Positions 1 to 7,495 of a stretch of DNA of 32,433 bases are shown here, piece by piece. Numbering within the stretch: the first letter of the stretch is position 1; each line of letters starts with the position of its first letter. Origin of the DNA: Geothrix sp. (GTDB lineage Bacteria > Acidobacteriota > Holophagae > Holophagales > Holophagaceae); contig JARLGO010000274.1 of NCBI GenBank assembly GCA_031292655.1, positions 1 to 32,433 of the forward strand. The letters are read 5' to 3'. The translations under genes and the position numbers were made by a program. A model generated the notes under the pieces. The model did no database searches and had not been told where the DNA came from. It was given only the letters and a program-made list of their open reading frames with translations.

Positions 1-546
1 CCTGGTGACCACGGCCCCCATGGCCACGACGGCGTGATCGCCGATGACGACGCCATCCGTGATGCCCGCGTTGGCGCCGATCCAGACATCCCGGCCGATG
101 CGGATGCCGCGGGAACGCACGGGCTGATCCTTCAGGTCCCGATCCGGGCTCAACCCATGATCGAAGGCGTAGAGGGCCGCGCCGCTGGCGATGCGCGTGC
201 CGTCCCCGACCAGCAGGCCCTTGCGACCGCCATCGAGCCTCGCCCCGGCGTTGACGCTGACGTCGTTCCCGAGGGTGATGGGGCCGTGCAGGAAGGCCTG
301 CGCGGCGATGGCACAACGTTCGCCGATGACCACGCCCCGGCCGGGTTCGCCGAAGATGCCGGCCTCCGGAGCGACGAAGGAGCCGGGCCCGATCTGGACC
401 GTCTCCTGCGCGAGCAGGCGGGCCTGCACCTCGGCTTGCCAGGCCTCGGCCCAGGCCCTGTGCCGGGGCTTGAGGCTGAAGTAGAGCCAGGGCATCCAGG
501 CCAGGCGGCGCTTGTGCTGGTCGCGCAGGGATTCGGGGTCGTGCAT
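1..546 (-). CDS. Hexapeptide-repeat acyltransferase, partial (3' end off the window)
   Basis: This frame is absent from the ORF track because it runs off the left edge. Reading the minus strand from ATG at 546 gives 182 codons without a stop, beginning MHDPESLRDQHKRR. From about residue 50 the sequence becomes hexapeptide-like, with turns such as VVIGERCAIA, ITLGNDVSVNAGA and IRIGRDVWIGANAGI. These are typical of the left-handed beta-helix of maltose/galactoside/colanic-acid O-acetyltransferases. The YAFDHG stretch carries a His in the position expected for the catalytic base in that family. Such enzymes transfer an acetyl group from acetyl-CoA to a sugar or glycan. The exact acceptor cannot be read here. 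It diverges from the MarC gene with only 50 bp between the starts. The family is confident; the substrate is unknown. Confidence 0.85.
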   Translation of the reverse strand, partial: MHDPESLRDQHKRRLAWMPWLYFSLKPRHRAWAEAWQAEVQARLLAQETVQIGPGSFVAPEAGIFGEPGRGVVIGERCAIAAQAFLHGPITLGNDVSVNAGARLDGGRKGLLVGDGTRIASGAALYAFDHGLSPDRDLKDQPVRSRGIRIGRDVWIGANAGITDGVVIGDHAVVAMGAVVTR

Positions 547-596
547 GGGACCAGGGTAGTGGAACAGGGGGCGGCTCCGGGCGGTAGACTCATGCG

Positions 597-1286
597 ATGC
601 CCCACCTCGGCCCCCTGCCCACCTGGTCCTTCGCCCTCGGCGTGACGACCTCGCTGTTTTCCGTGCTCAACCCCATCAGCTCGGCCGCCATCTTCGCCAG
701 CGCCACGGCGGGGATGGAGCGGGCGGCCCTGCGCCGCAGCGCGAGGAAGGCCTCGCTGACCGCCGGGGCGGCCATGCTGGGCTTCGCCCTGGTGGGCCAG
801 TTCATCTTCAGCCTCTTCGGCTTCACGGCCCTGGCCATGCGCTTCGTGGGGGGCGTCCTGGTGCTCTACCGCGCCATCGGGATGCTCTACGGCGAGGACC
901 CCCGCGAGCGGAGCACCGAGAGCCAGAAGGCCGAGGCCAGCCGCAAGCTTCCGGAGGACTTCGCCATCATCCCCTTCGGCATCCCCCTGGTGGCGGGTCC
1001 CGGCACCATTTCGACGGTCATGGGCACGATCGTGGGTCTCGGCTGGCTGGAGTACGGTGTCGTGCTGCTGGCCATCCTGCTCAACACATGGATCGTCTAC
1101 CTCTTCCTCCGCAAGGCCCCGGCGGTCTTCTCCCGCCTCGGCGCCATCGGCACCAACGTGGTGAACAAGCTCATGGGCCTCATCCTGGCGGCCGTGGCCA
1201 TGCAGTTCCTCATCAATGGCGTGAAGGAGCTTTACGTCGAGATCCAACGCCTGCCGCCGGCGGTCGTCTCATCCAGCGGTTCTTGA
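597..1286 (+). CDS. MarC family integral membrane protein
   Basis: The 229-residue protein is hydrophobic, with about six predicted membrane helices. It carries the family hallmark PFGIPLVAGPGTIST at residues 126-140, between helices 3 and 4, and an N-terminal LNPISSAAIF segment typical of MarC/UPF0056 proteins. MarC proteins are inner-membrane proteins of unresolved function. The old link to multiple antibiotic resistance is not supported by later genetics, so no transport substrate is proposed. The ATG at 597 is chosen because the ATG at 592 is out of frame and the protein begins just before helix 1. Its stop lies 8 bp from the convergent glutathione peroxidase stop. Length is normal for the family. 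Confidence 0.88.
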   Translation: MPHLGPLPTWSFALGVTTSLFSVLNPISSAAIFASATAGMERAALRRSARKASLTAGAAMLGFALVGQFIFSLFGFTALAMRFVGGVLVLYRAIGMLYGEDPRERSTESQKAEASRKLPEDFAIIPFGIPLVAGPGTISTVMGTIVGLGWLEYGVVLLAILLNTWIVYLFLRKAPAVFSRLGAIGTNVVNKLMGLILAAVAMQFLINGVKELYVEIQRLPPAVVSSSGS

Positions 1287-1294
1287 GGGAACGC

Positions 1295-1762
1295 CTACTT
1301 CAGGGCGGCCTCGATGGCGGCCTTCAGTTCGGGACTGTCCGGGGCCACCTTGCTGCTGAAGGCCTGAAGCACCTGCCCGTCCTTGCCCACCAGGTACTTG
1401 TGGAAATTCCAGGCGGGCTCGCCGAACTTCGCCGTGAGGAAGGTGTAGACCGGAGCCTGGCCGGGGCCTTTCACGTCGAGCTTCTCGAAGAGCGGAAAGG
1501 TCACGCCGTAGTTCTTCTGGCAGAACGTCTCGATTTGGGTCGCGGAGCCCGGCTCCTGGCCGCCGAACTGGTTGCAGGGGAAGCCCAGCACCACCAGGCC
1601 GCGGCCCTTAAGGTCGGCGTAGAGCTTCTGGAGTCCGGCGTACTGGGGGGTGAACCCGCACTCGCTGGCCACGTTGACCGCCAGCACCACCTTGCCTCTG
1701 TAGGCGGCGAGGGACTGGGGCTTGCCATCCAGGGTGTTCAAGGTGATGTCGTAGAGGGACAT
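1295..1762 (-). CDS. Glutathione peroxidase (BtuE-like, cysteine type)
   Basis: The 155-residue thioredoxin-fold peroxidase reduces peroxides with thiol donors. The catalytic Cys is C35 in NVASECGFTPQY; there is no selenocysteine codon. The partner Gln lies in GFPCNQFGGQE (about Q65) and the Trp/Asn in AWNFHKYL (W118, N119), so the catalytic set is complete. The start used is the ATG of MSLYDIT, preceded by an AAGGAAGG ribosome site. The frame stays open upstream to 2272. A second ATG at 2104, with a strong AGGAG site, starts MRPIPVLALL, the first half of a signal peptide interrupted by an inserted element (see findings). The ancestral protein was therefore probably exported. The present enzyme may be cytoplasmic (start 1762) or carry a 91-residue insertion (start 2104, 269 residues). 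Confidence 0.9.
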   Translation of the reverse strand: MSLYDITLNTLDGKPQSLAAYRGKVVLAVNVASECGFTPQYAGLQKLYADLKGRGLVVLGFPCNQFGGQEPGSATQIETFCQKNYGVTFPLFEKLDVKGPGQAPVYTFLTAKFGEPAWNFHKYLVGKDGQVLQAFSSKVAPDSPELKAAIEAALK

Positions 1763-1800
1763 GGGGACCTTCCTTTCGGCGGCGGGCAAGGCGAGGGTGC

Positions 1801-2076
1801 TTAGAGTGCCCAACAAAACCCCGACGAGGCCGCGATGAAGCCAGGCAGGATGCACCGCAAGGAAGGGCCCGCAGGGCAACGTGGTTCGTTGTTCAAGGGA
1901 CCTGACGCCGCGGGGCGCCTGCCTGGCTTCATCCCTTTGGGCGAAGGCCGGCGGGCGTCGCGATCCAGCGTCACGCTCGTCGCGCGTAGTACCCGCTACG
2001 CGTCTCCTCGCGTTCCTCGCCTCGCTCGCCCGGCGGCCCTCGCGCGGCCCCATGGGGGTTTGGTTAGGCACTCTTA
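1801..2076. mobile_element. MITE/REP-like element with 34-bp imperfect terminal inverted repeats
   Basis: The ends 1801-1834 and 2043-2076 are inverted copies matching at 28 of 34 positions. Their outer core is GAGTGCC at the left and GGCACTC at the right. Each side is bordered by TTA in direct orientation, as expected of a 3-bp target duplication, leaving 270 bp of element. Immediately inside is a perfect 16-bp inverted pair, GATGAAGCCAGGCAGG (1834-1849) and its complement (1918-1933). A smaller hairpin, CGCGTAG/CTACGCG, lies near 1984-2002. No transposase is encoded, so movement would have to be in trans. No second full copy exists in the window. Calling it mobile rests on the termini and on the reconstructed empty site, not on a known family. 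Confidence 0.7.
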
Positions 2077-2104
2077 GGAGGGCCAGGACAGGGATGGGAC
2101 GCAT
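2077..2104 (-). other. Orphaned start codon and first half of the glutathione peroxidase signal peptide
   Basis: On the minus strand an ATG at 2104 follows CCAGGAGCCTCC, a good ribosome-binding site. It encodes MRPIPVLALL up to the element boundary. Joining this across the element, with one TTA copy, to the sequence at 1801-1803 and below yields MRPIPVLALLSTLALPAAE running directly into the peroxidase. That is a well-formed signal peptide with an Ala-rich cleavage region. The piece is interpreted as the displaced 5' end of the glutathione peroxidase gene. Confidence 0.65.
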
Positions 2105-2265
2105 GGAGGCTCCTGGGGTCAGTTCTTGGGTGCCGGTCATCGGCCCTGCGTTCCATGGATGGGCGGGGGCGGACCGGCCCTTCGAGCCGAAAATCAAGCA
2201 ATGGCTGGGATACTGCCGAAACCCCCATGGGGCCTCATGCGGCCCCGGAGTCAGGGCCCACCCCC
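2105..2265. other. Intergenic remainder between glutathione peroxidase leader and sensor kinase
   Basis: No gene is seen. This stretch must hold the divergent promoters of the peroxidase (minus) and the kinase (plus), but no convincing -35/-10 pair is visible. It contains AAACCCCCATGGGGCC at 2219-2234, the inverted copy of a 16-nt segment in the element's right terminal repeat (2046-2061). Confidence 0.4.
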
Positions 2266-3621
2266 ATGGCACTACCCACCAAGATCCCGCCGAGGGTTTC
2301 CGTGGCCCGATCCGGGGCCCTCCGCGTAGCCGCCCTCTATGCCGGCTGCTCGGGACTCTGGATCCTGCTGTCGGACCGCGTGGTCGAGGCCCTGATTCAC
2401 ACCCCCTCGACCATGACCCGGGTCAGCATCGCGAAAGGATGGGTCTTCGTGGCGGTCACCGCGGCGATGCTCTTCGTCCTGGTGAAGCGTCTGGTGGATG
2501 GTGTCGCCAGCCACGAGGCCAAGCTCCAGGCCCTCATCCACGCCATCCCCGATCTCGTGTGGCTGAAGGATCCCGAAGGGGTCTACCTGAGCTGCAACGG
2601 GGCCTTTGAACGGGCCTACGGAGCCACGGAGGCCGAGATCATCGGACGGACGGACTACGACTTCGTCCCGCGGGCGGAGGCGGACGCATTTCGCGAGAAC
2701 GACCGGCGGGCGATCGCGGCGGGCGGGACCCGGCAGCAGGAAGAATGGCTCACCCCCGCCGCCTCGAATCAATCGCGGCGCTTCGAAACGCTCAAGACAC
2801 CGATTTACGACGGCCAGGGAGGACTGGTGGGGGTCCTGGGCATCGGGCGGGACGTCACGGAACATCATCGCCTGGTCGCCGAGCAGACCAGACTGCAGGC
2901 CCAGCTGCACCAGGCCCAGAAAATGGAACTGGTGGGCCGCTTCGCTGGCGGGGTGGCCCACGACTACAACAACATGCTGGGGGTGATCCTCGCCAATGCG
3001 GATCTGGCGCTTGACCGGCTCCCCCCGAATCAGCCGGAGCGGAAACACCTGGTCGAAATCACGCGGGCGGCTCGCCACTCGGCGGAACTGACGGGCCAAC
3101 TGCTGGCGTTCGCGCGCCAGCAGCCGGTGGACCCCCGCCTGATGGATCTCAATGAGGCCATGACGGGCATTTTGGATGTGCTGGGAAGGCTGGTGAGGCC
3201 CGAGATCCGGATGACGTGGACGCCGGAAACAGGGGCCTGGAAAGTCATGATGGATCCGACCCAGCTCAATCAGGTGCTGACCAACCTGGTGGTGAATGCC
3301 CGGGATGCCATCGTGGGGCCCGGGCAGATCGAATTGTCCAGCTGCAACCAGACCCTGACGGAGGCGGACTGCGCTTCGCTGGCGGAGGCCGTTCCCGGCG
3401 ACTACCTATGCCTCAGGGTCAGGGACAGCGGTTCCGGCATGCCGCCCGAGCTGGTGGCGCGAATCTTCGAACCGTTCTTCACGACCAAGCCGGCCGGCCG
3501 GGGTACCGGTCTGGGCCTGGCCATGGTCCACGGCATCGTGAAGCAAAACCGGGGCACCATCCGGGTCGAAAGCGAACCCGGTCTCGGCACCTGTTTCCAG
3601 ATCTTCCTGCCGAGGGCCTGA
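2266..3621 (+). CDS. Membrane-bound PAS sensor histidine kinase
   Basis: The 451-residue protein has an N-terminal two-helix membrane module (about 17-36 and 55-75) including ALYAGCSGLWILLSD, a module common in PAS/GGDEF sensors. A PAS domain follows (about 86-200, IHAIPDLVWLKDPEGVYLS). The dimerisation domain has phospho-acceptor H232 in GGVAHDYNNML, and the ATPase domain has N box N344 (NLVVNARDA), D397 in RDSGSGMP and the lid GRGTGLGLAM. All catalytic boxes are intact. It autophosphorylates and must signal to a separate receiver, since none is fused and no regulator is adjacent. The start MALPTK at 2266 is preferred over the track's 2155, whose extra residues are low-complexity translation of intergenic DNA. 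The stop is 5 bp from the convergent rseP stop. Confidence 0.88.
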   Translation: MALPTKIPPRVSVARSGALRVAALYAGCSGLWILLSDRVVEALIHTPSTMTRVSIAKGWVFVAVTAAMLFVLVKRLVDGVASHEAKLQALIHAIPDLVWLKDPEGVYLSCNGAFERAYGATEAEIIGRTDYDFVPRAEADAFRENDRRAIAAGGTRQQEEWLTPAASNQSRRFETLKTPIYDGQGGLVGVLGIGRDVTEHHRLVAEQTRLQAQLHQAQKMELVGRFAGGVAHDYNNMLGVILANADLALDRLPPNQPERKHLVEITRAARHSAELTGQLLAFARQQPVDPRLMDLNEAMTGILDVLGRLVRPEIRMTWTPETGAWKVMMDPTQLNQVLTNLVVNARDAIVGPGQIELSSCNQTLTEADCASLAEAVPGDYLCLRVRDSGSGMPPELVARIFEPFFTTKPAGRGTGLGLAMVHGIVKQNRGTIRVESEPGLGTCFQIFLPRA

Positions 3622-3626
3622 ACGGC

Positions 3627-4751
3627 CTATTTCCTCAGCTTCAGCAGGTCCAGGACGATCACCAGGGCCATCAGGGAGGCCAGCAGCAGGAAGCCGCCGG
3701 TGAGGATCTTCTCCTTGAGCTCGATGGTGAGATCCCGGCGGCGCAGCTTCTCGAAGGTCAGCAGGGCCATGTGACCTCCGTCGAGGGCGGGGATGGGCAG
3801 GGCGTTGATCAGGCCCAGCTGCAGGCTGATGGCGCCGCACATGAAGAGGAAGACGTCCCAGCCGGTCTTGGCGGCATGACTGCCCTGACGGATGATGCCG
3901 ATGGGCCCGGACACCTCCGAGCTCTTGGCCTGGAAGCTGATGAGTCGCTTGAGGAAGCCAAGCACCTGTCCGCTCATGCGCCAGGAGGTGGTCACGGCGT
4001 AGCGTCCGCCCACCAGAACGTCGCTGGGGCGGTAGGCTCGACGTTCCAGTGGTATGGGCATCGGATAGGGCTGGAAACCGAGACGGCCTTTGCCGCCATC
4101 GAGGCGGGGGGTAAGCGGAAATTCCAAAGGCATACCTTCCCGGGTGATCCGGAAGGGCACGGGCTGGCCGGGGTGGGCCTGGATGTAGGCCACGGCCGTC
4201 TCCCACTCTGTGGCCGGGAAACTCAGGTCGCCGATGCCGCGAAGTTCGTCACCCACCTTGAGGCCGCCCTGCTCGGCGGCACTGCCGGGCACCACCTCGA
4301 CGACGGTCCAGGAGTCCTTCACCTTGGTGACCCGGGCTTGGTCGGCGCCCACGAAGGTGAACAGGATCAGGGTGGTGGCCAGGTTCGCCAGGATGCCGCC
4401 GCTGTAGAAGAGCATGCGCTTGCCGTAGGGCTGCTGGAGGAAGCCGTAGGGATCATCCGCCCCGGGTTCCTCGGGGTTGAAGCCTGCAAGCTTGACGTAG
4501 CCGCCCAGGGGCAGGACGGACAGACGGACATCGGTCTCCCGCCACTTGAACCCGAAGAGCCGGGACCCGAAGCCCAGGGAGAAGACCTCCACGGGCATGC
4601 CCATGTACTTGGCCGCGAGGAAGTGCCCTCCCTCGTGCAGGAAGACCAGGCCGCCGAGCATCAGCACGGGACCCCAGAAACCCACGCTGGGCCACTTCAA
4701 GGACACGATGGAGACGAGGGCGAGGGAAAGGACGAGGGGCAGGCGCTTCAT
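3627..4751 (-). CDS. rseP: RIP zinc metalloprotease RseP (site-2 protease)
   Basis: The 374-residue inner-membrane protease cleaves transmembrane anti-sigma factors and signal-peptide remnants within the bilayer. The zinc motif HEGGH is at residues 39-43 within a first hydrophobic segment, preceding AAKYMGMPVEVFSLGFG. One PDZ domain lies mid-protein (about 120-200). The C-terminal third zinc ligand motif is NALPIPALDGGH, followed by the last helix. Length is slightly short compared with the two-PDZ E. coli enzyme (about 450) and normal for one-PDZ forms. It is the last gene of uppS-cdsA-dxr-rseP, with 15 bp separating it from dxr. This gene order is widely conserved in bacteria. Confidence 0.95.
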   Translation of the reverse strand: MKRLPLVLSLALVSIVSLKWPSVGFWGPVLMLGGLVFLHEGGHFLAAKYMGMPVEVFSLGFGSRLFGFKWRETDVRLSVLPLGGYVKLAGFNPEEPGADDPYGFLQQPYGKRMLFYSGGILANLATTLILFTFVGADQARVTKVKDSWTVVEVVPGSAAEQGGLKVGDELRGIGDLSFPATEWETAVAYIQAHPGQPVPFRITREGMPLEFPLTPRLDGGKGRLGFQPYPMPIPLERRAYRPSDVLVGGRYAVTTSWRMSGQVLGFLKRLISFQAKSSEVSGPIGIIRQGSHAAKTGWDVFLFMCGAISLQLGLINALPIPALDGGHMALLTFEKLRRRDLTIELKEKILTGGFLLLASLMALVIVLDLLKLRK

Positions 4752-4766
4752 GGATATCCAAATGGT

Positions 4767-5921
4767 TCAGGCCCGGGCTTGGACCCACCCTTCAGCATGA
4801 CGCCTCGCGGCCAGGTCCGCATCCAACACTTGGGCGAGGGACCCCAGGGGGGAGGCCGGGAGCTTGGCCAGGACCTCCCGGTTGCAGGCCTGGATGTCCC
4901 AGAACCCGAGGCGCCCCTGGAGAAAAGCGGCCACGGCCACCTCATTGGCGGCGTTCAACAGGGCCGGGGCCGTGCCCCCCTCCCTCAGGGCCTGGAAGGC
5001 CAGGGCCAGGCAGGGGAAGCGCTCCAGATCGGGGGCCTCGAAGGTCCACTGCCGGGCTTCATCCCAGGGGTAGGGGGCCACGGGGCCCGGCTGCTTGTCC
5101 GGGTAGAGCAGGCAGTACTGGATGGGCAGTTTCATATCGTTGGCACAGACCTGTAGCTGGTAGCTGCCATCGTGGAAGCCCACCATGGCGTGCACTTGGC
5201 TCTGGGGGTGGACGGTCACGGCCACCTGGTCGGGGGCAAGGCCGAACAGGACGGAGGCCTCGATGACCTCCAGTCCCTTGTTCATGAGGGTGGCGCTGTC
5301 GATGGTGATCTTCGGCCCCATCTTCCAAGTGGGGTGGTTCAGGGCTTCCTCGATGGTGGCGGCCTGGATGCGCGCCAGGGGCCAGTCGCGGAAGGGTCCT
5401 CCGCTGGCGGTGATGCGGACCTCCCGGATGGTGGCGGGGGCCCGGCCCGACAGGAGCTGGTGCAGGGCGGCATGTTCGCTGTCCACGGGCAGCAGCTCGC
5501 CGCCGCCCGCCTGGGCCGCCTCGTGCATGAGGGCCCCGCCGACCACGAGCGACTCCTTGTTGGCCACGCAGACCCGGCGGCCGGCTCGGAGGGCGGCTTC
5601 GGTGCTGGCCAGGCCCGCGCTGCCCACGATGGCGGCGACCACCGTATCGATGTCGGCATGGAGGGCGCAGGCCAGCAGCCCCTCCGGGCCCCAGTGCAGG
5701 TCGGGCCGGTAGGAAAGGCTGGAACGCAGCCACTCCGCATCCGCCCTCGAGCCCACGGACACGCAGCGGGGTCGGAAGGCCTCGCACTGGACCTTCAGCA
5801 GGTCCCGGTTGCGGCCGGCCGCCAGGGCCACCACCGACAGCTTCTCGGGATGGGCGCTCACCACGTCCAGGGTGGAGGTGCCGATGCTCCCCGTGGAGCC
5901 GAGGATGGCGAGGGCTCGCAC
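4767..5921 (-). CDS. dxr: 1-deoxy-D-xylulose 5-phosphate reductoisomerase
   Basis: The 384-residue enzyme makes 2-C-methyl-D-erythritol 4-phosphate from DXP with NADPH, the committed step of the MEP isoprenoid pathway. Visible motifs are the NADPH loop LGSTGSIGTSTLDVV at the N-terminus, VANKESLVVGG, the metal-binding PVDSEHAALHQLL, SGGPF, and HPTWKMGPKITIDSATLMNKG. The start codon is GTG (5919-5921), directly abutting the cdsA stop with no intergenic base. This makes translational coupling likely. Downstream, products feed the undecaprenyl synthase encoded first in the same operon. Length and motifs are normal. Confidence 0.96.
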   Translation of the reverse strand: MRALAILGSTGSIGTSTLDVVSAHPEKLSVVALAAGRNRDLLKVQCEAFRPRCVSVGSRADAEWLRSSLSYRPDLHWGPEGLLACALHADIDTVVAAIVGSAGLASTEAALRAGRRVCVANKESLVVGGALMHEAAQAGGGELLPVDSEHAALHQLLSGRAPATIREVRITASGGPFRDWPLARIQAATIEEALNHPTWKMGPKITIDSATLMNKGLEVIEASVLFGLAPDQVAVTVHPQSQVHAMVGFHDGSYQLQVCANDMKLPIQYCLLYPDKQPGPVAPYPWDEARQWTFEAPDLERFPCLALAFQALREGGTAPALLNAANEVAVAAFLQGRLGFWDIQACNREVLAKLPASPLGSLAQVLDADLAARRHAEGWVQARA

Positions 5922-6809
5922 CTAATTGAACCCCTTCACGAAGTGCAGGTAGGCATAGAGCACCGGGGCCGCGAAGACCAGGCTGTCCACCCGGTCCAGC
6001 ATGCCGCCATGGCCCGGGATGGACACCCCCCCGACGCAGGAGTCCTTCACCCCTGCGCTGCGCTTCCAGGTGCTCTCCACCAGATCGCCCAGCTGGCCCA
6101 CGATGCCCAGGAGCAGGCCCAGGGCCAGGGCATCCACGGCGGTCCATTCCCCGCACACCGTGGCGACCATCAGGAAGGCCCCGAGGAGGTTGCCCCCCAG
6201 GTTGCCCAGGGCGCCCTCCCAGCTCTTCTTGGGGCTGACCCGGGGCGCGAGCTTGTGCTTGCCGAAGAAGGTGCCCACGAAGTAGGCGGCGCTATCCCCG
6301 AACCAGGTGATGATGAAGAGGGCCAGGATGAGGCGGCTGCCGGTCTTGGGCAGGGTGCCCTGGAGCATGAAGAGCTTCTGCTGGAAGCCCAGGCCGAAGC
6401 CCATGTAGAGGGCCCCGAGCCAGGTGATGGCCTGGCTGGGCAGGGCCTCCTCCAGCTTCGGGTCGGAAAGCAGGGCCCCGAAGTGGATGAGGAGGGCGCC
6501 GCCGGTAAACACCAGCCACAGCGGCAGGGGGTCCTGGTTTCCCGTGGCCAGGAAAAAGTGGGCGAGGATCCCCCAGGCCACCAGGACGCCGGACACCAAG
6601 GAGGGGTTGAAACCCCGCACCCGGGCCATGAGCGTCAGTTCGCGCACACCCATGACCATGGCCCCGGCCATGGCGGCCAGGTAGGTCCAAGGGGCCCAGG
6701 GCGCGTCCCCGAACCAGAGGAGGCTGAAGAAGAAGAGGCCGAAGACCAGGGCCGAGGTGATCCGCACGGTCAGGTTCTTGGTATCCACCTTGGGCGTGGT
6801 CCGTTCCAT
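5922..6809 (-). CDS. cdsA: Phosphatidate cytidylyltransferase (CDP-diglyceride synthase)
   Basis: The 295-residue multi-pass membrane enzyme forms CDP-diacylglycerol from phosphatidate and CTP, feeding phospholipid head-group synthesis. Its family signature is near the C-terminus: STWKRSAGVKDSCVGGVSI followed by PGHGGMLDRVDSL. SPKKSWEGALGNLGGN is also characteristic. Around eight hydrophobic segments are visible. The ATG at 6809 overlaps the uppS TGA by one base. The standard uppS-cdsA-dxr order supports the assignment. Confidence 0.95.
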   Translation of the reverse strand: MERTTPKVDTKNLTVRITSALVFGLFFFSLLWFGDAPWAPWTYLAAMAGAMVMGVRELTLMARVRGFNPSLVSGVLVAWGILAHFFLATGNQDPLPLWLVFTGGALLIHFGALLSDPKLEEALPSQAITWLGALYMGFGLGFQQKLFMLQGTLPKTGSRLILALFIITWFGDSAAYFVGTFFGKHKLAPRVSPKKSWEGALGNLGGNLLGAFLMVATVCGEWTAVDALALGLLLGIVGQLGDLVESTWKRSAGVKDSCVGGVSIPGHGGMLDRVDSLVFAAPVLYAYLHFVKGFN

Positions 6810-7495
6810 CAGATTCCCCCGAACCGTCGTTCACGCTGGGTGTAGTCCTCCAGCGCGTCCTGCAGGTCCGCAGGGCTGAAGTCTGGCCAAAGGAGGTCGG
6901 TCATGTAGAGCTCGGCATAGGCGGATTGCCAGAGCAGGAAGTTGGAGATGCGGTGCTCGCCGCTGGTGCGGATGAGCAGGTCCACGTCGGGCACACCGGC
7001 GGTCCAGAGGCGGGCCCCCAGGGCGGCCTCGTCGACCTCTTCGGGACGGAGGCCATCCTGCACGCAGCGCCGGGCGGCCTGGGCCAATTCCAGCCTCGAG
7101 CCGTAGTTGACCGCGAGATGGAAGGTCATGCCCCGGTGCTGGGCCGTGGCGCGCTCCAGGTCCCTGACATCGGCCTGGACGCCCGCGGGCATGCCCTCGA
7201 TCGCCCCCAGGTGGTGGAAGCGGATGTCCTTCTTGGCGAGCTGGTGGACAAACATGCGCAAGTACATGCGAAGGAGGGCCATGAGGGCCCCCACTTCGAG
7301 GGGGGGGCGCTTCCAGTTCTCCGTGGAGAAGGCATAGAGGCTCAGATGCCGGATGCCCGCATCCGAGGCCGCCTCCAGGATCCGTTCCACCGCCAGGACA
7401 CCCGCCTTGTGCCCCTTGATGCGGGGCCAGCCCCGCTGGGAGGCCCAACGGCCATTGCCGTCCATAATGATGGCGACGTGGGTCGGGACGGTCAT
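6809..7495 (-). CDS. uppS: Undecaprenyl (polyprenyl) diphosphate synthase, cis type
   Basis: The 228-residue cis-prenyltransferase condenses isopentenyl diphosphate units onto farnesyl diphosphate to build the lipid carrier for peptidoglycan and glycan precursors. The N-terminal VAIIMDGNGRWA contains the essential Asp (D12), followed by RGWPRIKGHKAG. The C-terminal signature RTSGEHRISNFLLWQSAYAE is intact. It is the first visible gene of the operon. The ATG at 7495 lies inside a 33-bp sequence (7467-7499) that is repeated perfectly 106 bp upstream at 7573-7605. A start at the upstream copy would stop after 32 codons, so 7495 is the functional start of the full enzyme. Confidence 0.95.
   Translation of the reverse strand: MTVPTHVAIIMDGNGRWASQRGWPRIKGHKAGVLAVERILEAASDAGIRHLSLYAFSTENWKRPPLEVGALMALLRMYLRMFVHQLAKKDIRFHHLGAIEGMPAGVQADVRDLERATAQHRGMTFHLAVNYGSRLELAQAARRCVQDGLRPEEVDEAALGARLWTAGVPDVDLLIRTSGEHRISNFLLWQSAYAELYMTDLLWPDFSPADLQDALEDYTQRERRFGGI

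Noticed and set aside
150-1247. Minus-strand 365-residue ORF over the acyltransferase and MarC
   Set aside because: Low-complexity His/Gly/Glu-rich translation with no motifs. It is the antisense shadow of MarC and an out-of-frame reading of the acyltransferase, caused by high GC.
1801-2076. TTAGAGTGCC...GGCACTCTTA as a CIRCE heat-shock element
   Set aside because: The bases superficially recall TTAGCACTC-N9-GAGTGCTAA, but the arms are 270 bp apart and differ in sequence. They are termini of the inserted element.
2155-2265. Upstream start (ATG 2155) for the sensor kinase
   Set aside because: The extra 37 residues are Pro/Gly/Ser-rich with no homology-like pattern and no ribosome site; the membrane module begins after 2266.
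3216-5156. Plus-strand 646-residue ORF
   Set aside because: It runs antisense through rseP and dxr, which have complete motif sets; its own translation is Gly/His/Gln-rich and featureless.
5172-6845. Plus-strand 557-residue ORF
   Set aside because: Antisense shadow of dxr and cdsA; no recognisable domain.
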